DNA from: Fasciola hepatica
Lineage: Eukaryota; Platyhelminthes; Trematoda; Plagiorchiida; Fasciolidae
Length of the DNA: 64,000 bases
Assembly (NCBI GenBank): GCA_948099385.1
Contig: CANUEZ040000151.1
Span: 3,046,001-3,110,000 of the forward strand
Reading direction: 5' to 3'
The notes under the pieces were generated by a model. It ran no database searches. It saw nothing but the letters and a program-made list of their open reading frames with translations, and was not told where the DNA came from. Position 1 is the first letter of the stretch. Each line of letters begins with the position of its first letter. Below are positions 25,008 to 38,000 of this stretch, piece after piece. Position numbers and translations under genes: made by a program.

Positions 25008-25400
25008 TCAAATCTTTATGAATTTATCGGTGATGTTCTGGGGCCTTGAGGCGAGGTCTTGAGAAAGGGGTAAGCCAAGATATTTCATTGGCCACAATTT
25101 AGATGTTGCCTTGTTACCAATAAGTAAGTAAGGGAAACTACTTTCGATTAAAGACAGACGTCTTCTTTTGGAAAGTGAGGGTTGAACATTATTATCTTTG
25201 GATATCTTAAGATACAATTGAATCACGGAAGATAATGAATAGCCAAGTTCATTAAATTGCAATATGTCATCAGACTTGGTCCTAATGGTAAAGCCATCAG
25301 AGTACATAGTCAAAGGCTTTGGCCAGGTTACGAATATCAAGGGAAAAAGGTGGGAGACAGAAAGACATCCCGTAGTAATACTGTACAAACATGAAGGGAA
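25008..25400 (-). mobile_element. CR1/Jockey-type reverse transcriptase fragment, copy B
   Basis: Minus-strand open stretch of 126 codons covering the part of an RT around the active site. PLIFVTWPKPL (about 25335-25305) corresponds to the L-F-L-I-Y-I-N-D-L-P block. MYSDGFTIRTKSDDILQ (about 25300-25255) is the YADD block with A-D-D changed to S-D-G. LLIGNKATS is near 25115, and PMKYLGLPLSQDL (about 25095-25055) is the x-K-Y-L-G block that follows in all CR1/Jockey enzymes. No frameshift occurs across these blocks, which is unusual here. There is no palm start, no thumb and no EN, so this is an internal fragment. It belongs to a different subfamily from copy A judging by the K-Y-L-G region. 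Confidence 0.78.
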
Positions 25401-28400
25401 TCAGAAATGTCATCGATGAGGGTCACACACGGAGTATTTTAGTAAAACAGTCTCAAATTATGGATAAGAGAGGTGGAGATATAATTGCGTTTCGTGACAC
25501 TGATAAGAGTAGACTGCTATTAATATCATTTTGTGCGGTTCATTCAACAAACTGAACATGCAGAAGGTTCTCACATTCCAGCCAAAGGAGAATAAGATAT
25601 GGATGACTAAATACGCAGGAGTATTTACTGTGGAATGTTTGTTTTGGTAAGTAAACTGTTAATCTTCATCAATATCAATGCGCGACTCAATTCATGTATT
25701 AAAACGGTTTTCGATTACTTTTACAAAACCAAAAATGCATGCAATCCGGCGAAATTGGCTGATTCCCTTCTTGAATGCAACGTTCCTACGAACTTGTTTC
25801 CGGCGGTTGGCAGTGGTGTTTTCTTCAGTGCTCTTTTTGGAAAGTGCCGTAACGGGTCTGGCTTAATACGAAGCAAAATCCTTGAGGATGGTCGGTTGAA
25901 ATTAGCCTTTATTATTTCAGCTGGACTAGCACTTGATTTGGGTAAGGAGAGACGTAACAAGTTCTTTACTGGGCTCAGAACTAAATCCCGGTTTATGGTG
26001 CGAAAAACATTCAGTCCAGCTCTGTTGCCTTTTTTTGGGTCCCCAAAGACAACTTTTTGCGTGTTCCAAATCTAGCGATTGCTAGATTTACAAAGTATAG
26101 TTTCTGTACACAGTCCGTCCAGGTTGCTGTTTCACAGATTTAATTAAATACGTTGTTTGCTTCACTGAGAAGTGATTTTCAAGCGCGTAGCAACTTTCTT
26201 TCTGTCGTCGTATTGTTTTCAGTCAAGCCGAATGGGAATTTGTGGATTAGATGTAAATTGACGCTAGCGGACAGTGAACGGCGGAAAAACGGCCCAAGTA
26301 ACTTCTCAGATGGTTACAATTAAGTGAGACATTAGGACTGTAGAACTGACCAGAATCAGCGTCCTCAATCATTTCTTGTAGTAATAGTAAACTTTCTGGG
26401 TTGCATTCCTCGTGGAAAATTCCGCCGTCAGAAGAACGACTATGGATAAGGTGACGTAACGTGGAATAAAACTCCGCGGAAAAGTAGTCTTCCAAGAAGA
26501 AATTGCCATCCCACAGACTAAAACCAATGAATACTTAAGCCCAAAGAGCACAACATTGTTCGGAGAATCATAGACGATACTCCTCCAACAGGGTTATTCA
26601 TGAATAAATGCAACCAATATCAACCAATGTAAACAATCTCATGGCATCAAAATCATTCAATTATTTTTACCATTGCATTTTTACCGTGAATCATATTCGT
26701 ATGAGCTACTAAATTGTACAGTATGGCACGGAAAGCAAATAAATAGCCTGACCAAATAGTGAAGAGACTTTAACTTCCTTACGACTACCTCTGTCGGATA
26801 TATGATGCTAGTTTTCGATCGGTCGAAAGATGAAACAACTCAATTCGTTTTATCTTTCTTCGAAAAAGCATTTAGGATCGTACTCAAAGGCACTTACCTC
26901 TCTTCGGGCGTTTGATCCACCATCAAAATGAAGAAAATATTTTTGTCCAAGCGGAAAGCCTTGACCTGTAGGATACCATGACTTGTTTTGAAACTAGGCT
27001 TCACGTGAATGAGGTTAGTCATATTTTACTCCCTCAAGAGAAGATTCTGAGCAATATCTCTCAGAGATACAAGCGCATAATGTGCTTTCGTAACTTTATC
27101 TGTTCTATTCACTTAGTTGGTGATATGTTCTTATTCTCAGTGCCCATTATTGCATTGTTGCAACGAATGTAAATGGACGTCTAAAGGAGGATGCTTATAT
27201 GACCTCGATTTCAAGGTCATGCATCCCAAAAGAACCAGAAGATTTTTCTCGTGAGCCCTTTACCCACCACGGAATTTCTTTTAAAATGCGATGCAACTCA
27301 GCATTCTGATAATGTGTTCGAAATGTTTTTATTTCGTTTTGCTATGCACAGATACAATTGGCACTTCGGGAAGGTTTACTTGTCCTGGCTGTGTTGTCAA
27401 TCATTTATTAGTGCTGGAAACCCTGCTAGCGTGTTTGACCTTCATATTTATAAATTTTCGCTCAACTTACCTTTCGACAAACTTTGACCTTTAAGCCCCA
27501 GTAAATTCATCAGATTTCTGTAGGTAGAGCTATTTCAACTGTCCGGGGAAAACATATATAATTTGTACAATATAAGTTAATACAAAATTTTATATCTATA
27601 ACCCTTGATTGAGTGGAACGAAATACTCATAAAAAATAAGATAATTTTATTCCTTATTCGGATGCTCACAATATCCGTGGCTTTAATTGCATGAAGAATG
27701 TTGATGTCATATCCATACCATATGGTTATCATCATTTTCAATTATTTTTTCACTGTGAATAGGATAGATGTTCTAATCATGCAATCACGAACTGACTATT
27801 ACACGTCTGGTTCTGTTTTAGGCGTCACTGTGTTGCAAATTCATACTTTTCAGTAGTATGTTTAAAAGAACAGAACTTTTTATTCAAAATGAATGCTACA
27901 TTAGATCGCAACTGAATTGTACAACTGACGCACAACCGGTGAACCACCATTGTCGAACGGGACAAATATGTAACGTTCATCGTGAGAACGTCCTCGGTTT
28001 TCACGGAAACACGTATGTCGTTTGTGCAAAACGGACATGATTAAATCTCACGGTGGATATGCTGTTGTGAGAACCAGTTAAGTTGAATACTTTGCTATAT
28101 TAGGTCACCCTGTGGAGGACAACCAGTGGAGATAATGCCATCCACATCAGCACGACTTGGACTGTCCGGTTCTGCAGGAATCCTCATCGCCGACCAATGC
28201 TGCCTAACGTTTCTCCCAAACTGTGATGTCCTCCTTCAATTGCCCCTCTTGAACATCCCGTTTTACGCGTGATTCTGTAGAGGGATGTTCGGTTTCAAAC
28301 AGTTCCTCCATTCAACCCAACAGAATTATTTTCGTTCTCGCAAAATATCATTACCGTCCACTTCAAGTTGGTCTCTTTCACGATGACCGCTTCTATTTCA

Positions 28401-29735
28401 ACTTCTTTGTCATGGACGTGAAATTACAAATCTATTGGTTCCCGAAACTTGGTCGACTAATCCATCCCTATTTCTTTTCTAAACCGCCGACCATCCAGGC
28501 ATTGTACGTTCTGTTACCTTGACCCTCATCGTTTGTTGCGTACTAATCATACTTTGTCAACTGTGGCCATATTCTCCTCTAATAGTCACTTGTCTGCAAC
28601 CATCGTAGTCATGAAACAGATTTCCACTGTGTAGTCATTCTAATTATGGCTCACTTGTGCGACACAACAAGAACAATAGACTAGTTCCGTTAAGCTGCTA
28701 TAAAACTCGAATTTTAACTAAGCGTACGCGTATCTGTTCAAGATTTTTCAGTAGGATCGCTCTGCAACAATTAGATGGATATTCTCTTGTTCTTTTTTCC
28801 ATCTACCGGTAAACCACACTATGCCTCGTTCATTAAAACAGCTTTCTGCAGAAATCCAAATGACATTTGATTAAACAAACTCACTAGTCAATAGGAACAG
28901 AACATCAATGATCAGTATCTAAGCTGCCTGTCTAATCTCTGTGTACTTTATATTGCTCAGATCCGCTTGTGTGTGGGTGTGTGACTAAACGGGCAAGCTT
29001 TTTACCATCTTCAAAAGATTGCCCAAGCATCCACAGCGACTACGTGTTGTACTGCTGACCATATTCATTCGGAAGTTGGTCCAACGCAAATATGTCTATT
29101 TGACATAATTATCGGTATGATTATCCTTTCAATGGACTGGTTGACATTTTGCGAGACTGAAGAATGCTTGGTTTTTTCAGCCCCAAAACTTTAGGAATTT
29201 GTGAAATCTGCTCACAGTGAGGTTGTGTGGGAATGTGCTATCTATCATGCAAACTTTTTGAAAGCATAGATGTTAGCATTTTGGGGAAATGTCAGTGTTT
29301 GAGTGACATTAAAACTTGGAAAGCATGCATACCAAATTATATGACGTCTTCATCATTGTCGAATAATGTATGACTTTATTCTGATTCATCCTCTATGTTT
29401 TTTATTTGATAACCTTTTTTTATGAAGGTAGAAGAAATACACGGAAGCTCCTACCATATGCTACGATTTTTCATTTGAATAGCATTCAGTACGATCCCTC
29501 GGTTGTCAGCTCGCAGTACGAGATAGGCCCTCTATCGGCCGGAGGTTTTCAAACAAGTCATAGCATTGAGGGCCGCTACACATTCACACTGGTATGTTCC
29601 AGTGTGGGAAAATGAAAGGGTTTCACCAAGTGATTGTTCATACAACGTGGAAATTAAGCCCCATCTTTGAAAACCAGTGTGATCATCGGCAGTGGGATGT
29701 AGCAAGTAACGTATAGATAAAGAGTTCGGGATCCT
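25401..29735. other. No recognised gene or element
   Basis: About 4.3 kb. The plus frame 25635-26075 (146 codons) has no recognised domain and overlaps a minus frame of similar quality. A GC-richer patch at about 28080-28540 may be an old repeat but shows no identifiable motif. Confidence 0.45.
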
Positions 29736-29790
29736 GCTTGGCTGACGTGTGAGGCACTCTCTCCTGCACCTCTGGTTCGAATAAGGGTTG
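29736..29790 (+). repeat. tRNA-derived SINE-like head
   Basis: A-box-like TGGCTGACGTG at about 29739-29750 and B-box-like GGTTCGAATAA at 29774-29784, with a start-to-start distance of about 36 bases. The C-C-T-G-C-A-C-C-T-C-T-G run just before the B box resembles a tRNA anticodon/T-arm region. No tail or duplication could be placed. Confidence 0.35.
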
Positions 29791-31076
29791 GTATCCAATG
29801 GATACGTCTGGTTCTTATGCAACATTCAAAGCTCACATTCTAATTCTTTACGTTTTCAGGAGTCAGTTCTATTTGTTTCTTTTTTCAACGAGGGGAATGA
29901 AGTTCCTTCTATTTTACCAAGATTAATACAATAATATATGAATACGCTAGAGCACGTAGACGTTCTTATAGTATACGGTTCTTCTTCAAACAGTCAAACT
30001 TTTGAACCATCTAATTCAGTACTGTAAATTTTTATGAGGAAAAACAGGCTTCATCAGAAATAAGTCTACAGATGTTTTCGAAGTTCCAGTGTAACATTAG
30101 TTACACCTCGGAGTTTTCTTTCCAAATTTCTTTGTCATGTCAGAAGCAGTCTGGACAGGAATAAAGTTAAGTAATGTGATGTATTCTTCCTGTTAGCTTC
30201 GCAATGATTTCTTGGCAGATGAAATTATATAAAATTGGTTTCCAAGCTTTATTTGGATGAAATTTGAAAGTTCGAATTTTGCAAAGAGTCGGATAGTAGT
30301 AAGGCAAATGTCACCATAAGTAGTTTTTGTGACCGCTGAATAAAAGATGATTATTCCAAGAGCAGTTCTTTCTTCTGATGTATCCACTGTAGGTGTGCAT
30401 AGCAGAAATACACGGAACTAGTAGACGTACAGTGAATGAACACGAGATTATCTCATTGTTCAACAGACTTTACACCATCTGCTCATATGCTAACGAGGAC
30501 AAAACTTTCGGGTTTAATAGTTATACAAGAGCTTTTATCAAAGCCAAAAGAGCGTGGTTCGTTAAAAGCTCATTTCTGCTCTCTTGACGAAGGTGAAATA
30601 AATAATTAGAACCAAACTAGCCATGAATTTATTTAATAGAAGAGTGAAATCCTGGTCACGCCTCAGGCATGCGTTTTATGACAAATGTCGCTCGATATCT
30701 TTCCACAAATGAAAGCACGTCGTTTCCGCTTTATTAACTCATGGTTTGTTATCATGGCAAGGCATGATGGGTAAAATACCTACACATTTGCTTTGGATAA
30801 TCATGTTTTTGCTTTTGATAGGAATAACTACCAAGGAGCAATGAACATAAATGTAATGATTTATCAATAAATTATTATGTACCATAGGAAATTTGGATGA
30901 AGCGAATTTTATTCCTCCATCTTTCGACTGATTTGAACATACCATAGTACTTCCAGCAAAGTTGGTCACTTGCTGCAATCACAAAAGAAATTTAGTCCGT
31001 AACGCTAACCGTCCCTAAAGTATCAGAACCGAGGTCGGTTCGGAGTCTATCGGAAAATCGATGGGCCATGGAAAAT

Positions 31077-31320
31077 GTTATGGTAAAATTTTATTGTTCA
31101 GTATCACAGCGTAGTCTAAATCGTTGGTAGGTTGTCGACTTTTCAGTCACCACGGATAACCTTTCTCAAGGCTGGTCTAATAAGTGAATGAAACTAATTC
31201 CAGCTTCATTCACTTATTAAACCAGCCTTGAGAAAGGTTACCTGTGTTGACCGAAACGTCGGCAACCAACGAACGATTCTGACCGTGCTGCGACATTAAA
31301 CAATAAAAGTTTACTCTAAC
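31077..31320. mobile_element. Head-to-head pair of Penelope-type terminal repeats
   Basis: Two 116-base arms (31077-31192 minus, 31205-31320 plus) are inverted copies separated by 12 bases. Hand alignment without gaps gives 95 of 116 identical positions, with about 14 transitions and 7 transversions. Each arm read outward contains CCTTGAGAAAGGTTA followed by a stem and, in the right arm, CCGAAACGTCGG. The G-A-C-C-G-A-A-A-C-G-T-C-G-G word and its spacing resemble the hammerhead-like motif known from terminal repeats of Penelope-like elements. The motif's CTGATGA core is degraded here. Each arm ends in an AATAAAA-like word. No RT is present. The pattern fits a deleted or internally collapsed Penelope-like copy. 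Confidence 0.62.
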
Positions 31321-34300
31321 CATCCTGTTTATAGACTTACTTTCTATAACCCACGGTTCGGCATTCAGGGCTCTCAAACCGTGATTCTTTATCCGGAAAG
31401 GTGCAAAGAAACTTGTCTTGATGTCTGTAAGGTTGTAAAACGCCACGCGGTTAAAAATAAGCAGTAATAAATTCTAATCACTCACTGGACTGTGCAGAAT
31501 TCATCGGACTGAACAAAATGTTTCGAGTCTTTCTGATTAGAAGTTTAGCTGTGAAGACTGCCCCGCTGCGTGATAGTGCGTCAGTTTATGCCACAGATGA
31601 GAATTCTCATGTAACAGACTTTGACATGTCCATTCATTGGTTACGTTCTCTTAGCGAGGGAGAAGCACAGACAATAAGAGGGCTCATTTTCAACGATTGC
31701 CCCATAATACCCCTGTTTTGCTTTGATAGAAAAATTCATTTTTATTGCCTGAAAAGTGAGTTGATGTTCTGTCTCCACAATAAACTCTGGATGCTAAAAT
31801 AATGCATGCAACTTAGTTCAGAAGAACTGATAGTATCATTGTTGAGCTAGTAAATTCTGTGACGGGAGATTAATTGAGTTACTGGTAATTGGGACAACAC
31901 GGGATACTATTATCCGAGTAAAATATAGTTCTTATAGTGAAACAGTTGCTTGTAGAAGAACAAAGACCTATCAATCTTCAACTTGTGGCTCACGTTTTCA
32001 CAGATTTATGGATTATTGCCAAACGGGGCATGCAATAAACTTATTGTGCTATATTGTACGAAGAGATAATAGGTAGTCAGAAAAACTTCCGTATATACCC
32101 GTCACGAATTGGTGGATGTAATAACCTTTGTAATAGAGATGTGAGTTTCATAAACCACGATTTTATTCGGATTTCCGCAGTACATGTGTGAGAGATTCAT
32201 TCCAAAATAAATTCAGTCAAGCATTGCAAACTGATCCATTGTTCCATTTGTGTTACCTTCACCTTCCAAGTACTAGGGTCGACAGTTTTGTCATTAGTTT
32301 TGTTCTCTTTATTGCCAATGAAAATAAAAGCATAATTTGAAAAAATGGTACAAAATGGTGGACCGATAGATTATTTCCAACCGTGTTTTGTTCAGGTTTT
32401 AAATGCAACGATTATTAAAACTGAATCATCTGTCAACAGACATTAATTCTACCATCAAATGATGCTGGTTGTTAGGGCCGAAAACCCATGTCCGGTGGGT
32501 TCTACATCATACAGTGTGGAAGAAAAGCAAAACCGTTTATGACCAGACCGGATAGACTAGCGTTATTATTTGTGATTTCGAATGATGTACAGCTTGTTCG
32601 AGTCTGACGTGGGAATCGACGGATCCGCACTGGTGTGAACTCTTGGGGTTATCAATAATGAATTAGATGTTGACACTACATGATGATTTATTCTATAGCG
32701 TAAATCGTGGAATGGTTGAGAACGACAGCACGTCAATCGCAAGTTCGCCTCATTCAGTTTTGACCAGATAATGAAGCAGATCATCGTTTTCTCTGAAAGT
32801 TGAAGCGGCTGTTTTGTCTGTATAGTCCTGTACAGAAAATGTCTGATATAGGATCTTCAAAGGTCCATCATCTTATAACTATATAACTAAGTCACCTTTG
32901 GTGGAATTTTTCACCTCATAACTGCGGTAATTCGTCTTTCGCAAGATATGACGTGAATAAACTCAAATTATCAGTACAAAACCTAATCTTCCAGAGGAGA
33001 TTCCTTCTGATGGCATTCTATTTTAGAATCCAGTTCATTTGAGCATAAATGCTAATTGGTCTGACTGTTTTTCACAAATCACACTGGGAAGGATGGTTTT
33101 CTTAATATTTTATCTAAAGTAAAAGTGTATATCGATTGCATTGATACATTACGACAAGTGCGCTTCGAAAACTTCCGAGGGCCCATCAAACTATAAGCAA
33201 ATAATAACAACACTGTACACCGAAAAAGATCCTCTTGTGCTCTGTTTTCAGATAATGTCCTCTTTTTTCTTATTGCAGTTTGTAGCTCATTGTGAATTCA
33301 CTTCTGTCGGAAGCAGTTATAGATTTTCCACTCATAATAAACCTTGTCCAGCACAACCCTCGAGAGGATTTTGTCACCTGTTAGCGCGGTTCGCCTCAGG
33401 ACCAGTTTGCGGCTGTTACGAATAGAAAGAACTTTCTATGACTATCACACGGGTTTCCAAAGACTAGAGTACAGGTTTCTTAGTGCAAAACAAGGTTCGG
33501 AGGAATAAACCGATCACATATCACTCCGGTAACCGTTTGTGGATAAACTTCGAAATCTGGTAACTGAAGATCAAGAGTTTGTGGATTTCGAACCTAACTA
33601 ATACCCGTCATTTTCCGACAGCTTTCGTGAGCAAAAAATAGTGCTTTTGTGAAGCTCATCATAAGAATTCGACACCTTTCCTTTTTCTTGATTTATTTTG
33701 TTTTACCGGTGGGGCTTTGTAGAAAATGAAGCGCTTTGCCGTACATTATTCAGAATAGCTATCGGAAGCATGAGACCAGCCATTTGGCAGTGGGTATGGG
33801 TTATTGAAATTGTGTATTATTTTCACTCAGGAGGTTGTCACGGCAAATTTCCAGTCTATCTCCTAATCACTGTTGTCAGACTCAATGGCTTAAAGCAAAA
33901 GAACAAAACACTCCAGTTATCTATGGCTTAGTGGACACAACGAGGGACCGGTTAATTACCGCTCATCGCAGTAGTGTCCCGCCATTGCGTATTCAGGAAG
34001 AAGTAGCAGAACACATTTGTGAAGGCGGGTAGTATACCCTCAGCTCACATTCTACTTCGTATGTCCCAGCTACTTCATAGCATTTTCGTGTGCTAGTATA
34101 TCCAAGAGTGAACGGGAATGTTGTATATGTTTCCTGTTGCATTTGGCAACATCCTTCGCAGACCACTTTGTCCAGTCCAATGTCTACGATGTTAGTTATG
34201 GAACAACCACCAAGAACCTCAGGATACAACTCATCCAGGAATAATCCAAGTATCACGTCGGACCCAGCTGTCAGTGTGACAGATATCGCTACTAAGATAC

Positions 34301-34683
34301 TGAAGTTTAAGTAGCTTACAAATCTGTTCTTTGATCAAATATCAAAGAAATAAGAGCAAGAAGCTTCAAGTATTCATTACTGAAGTGCCGCATAACACGA
34401 AAATAGTTCCTTTTGGAATAGAACCGATTAGTTACCTCATGTAGAGCTTGTGTACGTAATACCAACTACCTGGTAAACACATTTTGGCGAAAATATATTC
34501 AGTGTGCCCCCGAAATGTCGTACATTTTTCGGAGGAAATACCGCAGCCTCATTCCTTTTGCTCTCAAGTCCCTTGCTTTGCACTACGCAAATGAAATCCG
34601 CTCTAATAAATGTTGTGATTTCCAATAAAACACCAGCAAACAGTTCCAAGGTAGAAAATTTAATATGTCGTTTGGCAGATTTT
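31321..34683. other. No recognised gene
   Basis: About 3.4 kb. Minus-strand frames at 31341-31424, 33993-34340 and 34437-34757 show splice-like borders, a leader-like hydrophobic stretch or Cys-rich composition (see findings), but no domain I can name. Confidence 0.45.
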
Positions 34684-34810
34684 GACAAGTCTTCAATTGA
34701 AACAAATACCAAGAAACACCGTCTTCCGTGGGTTTTGAACCTGCTCGTAGAAACCACTCTTGCAACACTAAGACTTCTGCACTACCGACTAAGCTAAGAA
34801 AGTACAACGA
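34684..34810 (-). repeat. tRNA-derived SINE-like head, long variable arm
   Basis: On the minus strand a good A box TAGCTTAGTCGG (34785-34796) is followed 55 bases later by a B box GGTTCAAAACC (34731-34741). The wide spacing recalls a tRNA with a long variable arm (Leu/Ser type). Its ends do not form a full acceptor stem, so it is a tRNA-derived repeat or dead tRNA. Confidence 0.5.
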
Positions 34811-34978
34811 AGGAAGCAATCCTTTCCTTTATAGGTTACTCTCCCAAAGCTAATTACCAAGGCATCCATAGGTCTTATCCCGCAATGTGACTGTAATGAC
34901 GTGTACCTGGTTACTCCCAGTTTACGATTCACGTTTTTTACCGTGTTCCGGACACAATGGGTGACAGAGCATAACGTC

Positions 34979-34983
<5 letters not shown>

Positions 34984-35053
<70 letters not shown>

Positions 35054-35075
35054 GTATATATATATATATATATAT
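34984..35075 (+). repeat. (TA)n microsatellite
   Basis: Nearly pure TA repeat of about 90 bases with one interruption (AATGTA) near 35051. Confidence 0.98.
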
Positions 35076-38000
35076 TTACGGAAACAAGAAAGCACACAAA
35101 GCAGGCGGAGAACAGTAAATATTTCTTAGCAAAGGTATATATCCTACCTACTGTAGCTGCATCGTGTATTCAGGTTACTTTTCTGAACTGAGCTTTGCGC
35201 GCTCATCATATGGTCCTACGTAACCAACAGTGATAACCAGCCTCTATCCTGAGAAGAGATGTGAAGAACACTAATCGCTACCATAAACTTTTAATGTCAC
35301 TAACAATGCCGTTCCATAGTCTTCGGTGGCATTTTCCGGGCTCATCCAGACTATCACTTTGTTATTTATAAACAAGCAAATGTATATAACAAATAATCAT
35401 TTTATTAGTAATGCTTGTCACATTTTGCCTGCAAACTTGAACGAATGTGAATGAAGTTACAAGACCATTTATTGTTAGGAGACAACAACTCAGCCAAAAG
35501 GAATGGGAATCACCGGATAAAAAGCAGGTAGTTTGATTTCCCTTTACTGCCTTTTGCAGGCCAGAAATCGCGTTTGGTTTTTGCATTAATAAGTGAGCCA
35601 GTGCAATTGTTGTTAAAGAGTTTGCCATCTCTGGTAATATGTTTAAGATGGCCCAATGAAAACAGTCTCGTGGTTTGCTAAGTGGTTTAACACTGAACTT
35701 CCTGGAGGATCATTTTTTTCTTGTCTCTGTACAAGCACGTTTGTTGTCAGCCAAATAGATGAGATTTTACAATCAAAATAATTAGACTTTCTGAATGGTT
35801 AGTCTTCTGTTAGCAAATTGTCCCGTGCAACGGGTTTTTCACCTTAGTCTACAAGTTCACTAGCTTGGCCGAGTTTTTTAGGCGCACACGAAAAGGGAAC
35901 TTTTTGAGCCCGATACGAGAAGCTGATTCAAATAACTTTCGTTACGATACTATCCGAAAAGATTTTTTTAAAGTTTTCCAAAAGCAAACAGCTATCGGTC
36001 AACTGAGTTCTGATGCACTGAAAATGATGTCAGTAGCCTAGAATCAGTGGGCTCCATTGAAAATTTGTATATTTTCAAAACTTCCTATGCTGAGGGCATA
36101 ATGAAATAGGACAAATTCAAATGTGTTGGCCGACCACTTTGTTCTGGAAGAACGAATTTGTCAAATTATCACTTATTGAGTCTCATTCCGTAAGGCATTA
36201 CAATGAGCCTTTGTGAACTGGTCCAGAACAGCTTTCTGGATAAAAATTGCAATCTTTGTGTGTGAAACAAAAGTTACTGCTACTGATTGTTATTACTGAC
36301 AAATAATGCATGGGGATATTGGACAGAAGATAGCACAACCTTCATTGTAACATAATTCGCACCAATATGTAATAATCAAGGAAACAAATCTGTTGTGCAT
36401 CACAAGCTTACGGCCGTAGAGGTTTTTTTTAACAATGTGACCATCGCATACGACTTAATGTATGCAAATTATTTGAAACTTCTGAAGAAAGGACATCGAT
36501 AAAATAAGTGACTGTAAATTTCATTCTACAGTAACGGAAATAGCACCGAATCACTTATTGTTAGCATGAAGCTAGCCACTGACGGACAATCAGTCAGAGT
36601 GAGACTCGTCACCTTGTACTCTTACTTGTAATACCCATTGGACGGTCAGATTGGATACGCGTTGCCGATGTATATTATTTGCAAGTACACTTTACTTCCT
36701 TGGTTGCGTATCATTGATTGTATGGCTTTCGTCATCTGTCCCTCTTCTAATCTTTTTGTCAGAAACAATCAGAAACCACTGACTGGGGTATATTTCTATC
36801 ACTCATTGAATATGTTGGTCTTCTGGGACTAGCTTACTGGATTAGGTCGCATACGTGAGTCTTTTCAGACCCAACGTGAATGATTTTCTTTTACGTAATG
36901 TTTATGTTGGGAAACAGGTTTTTTAAGATACAACTCCGAACAGCCATATTGGTTTCACAGAGGGTTAAATGAAGCAACCTAATAGGGACACACAAATCTA
37001 GAATAGCCCCATTCCTCCAAATATTTCCTTCTATCACCTTTACAGCATCCCTGAACAGCATCGGACTCTATCTAACGGAGGAAAGAAACAGTGGAAACAG
37101 GCAAGCAAACTGATAATCATTGGTCTCCGAAAAGGGGATTTTACTGTAGAGCGAATTCTAATGATCTTACTTGAAAGTTGAAACTGGAAATATTTTAGCT
37201 CGCACTGGAAATTTTGGAATTAATCATACTTCTGAATCGAAAACGAATTTGTTGACAGAATAACTAAACAAAGTGAATCCAATCATTTATTGAGGTGTAA
37301 AGTCCTGCATTTTATGCACAAATTTTCATAATACAATTTTCATCAACAATCAGTTGATGAATATCATTTGACTAATTGCTTTTGAAATAAAACACGCGGG
37401 GAAGATGTGCAAACAAACCGAGTGCAGCAATCGGACCTGGTATATTATCCGGGGGTGAGCGGTGAAGGGGCCAAATGTCGGTCAGAATCTCACAACACGG
37501 GTGCAAAAGCAATAAACAGCGATCAGAAAAAAGCTTAGCCTTTTAGTTGATCAATTTTCCTTCAAAGTACTAGCGGAATTAGACGAGTTTCACACTCACT
37601 TTTCAAGGCCATTTCCATAAAATAATAACTAAACACTTCGTGGACGCTTATTTAACGGAAAAGCTGTAGAATTCGATTACCAACTGGATTGCCCACAGTT
37701 GATTGCAATAGAGTATTAGTTCAGATGTTATCCAATGGAAGTGATGCACAGATGTGTACGGACTGAATAAGATGAAATCAGTTATTATGGTATCGGATAA
37801 CAGTCTTATTTATCCTAGAAGGTATCTTGCTATCACTCATGAGATAGCATAGAATTTCAGAAGATAGTTTTGTTATAGGGGATGATATATATTTGTTTTA
37901 ATCAAAAAATCTCACAAATCTTTTCAGATTCATGCGTGTATGCAAACTTGATTCCGTTTTCACACATGCCGGGTTTCCACGGTCGTCATAATTTGCCATA

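Noticed and set aside
25635..26075. 146-codon plus frame
   Set aside because: Overlaps an equally open minus frame, no motif recognised, no promoter or splice context that decides for it.
34789..35191. Long isoleucine/tyrosine-rich frames at 34789-35191 on both strands
   Set aside because: They are translations of the (TA)n microsatellite.
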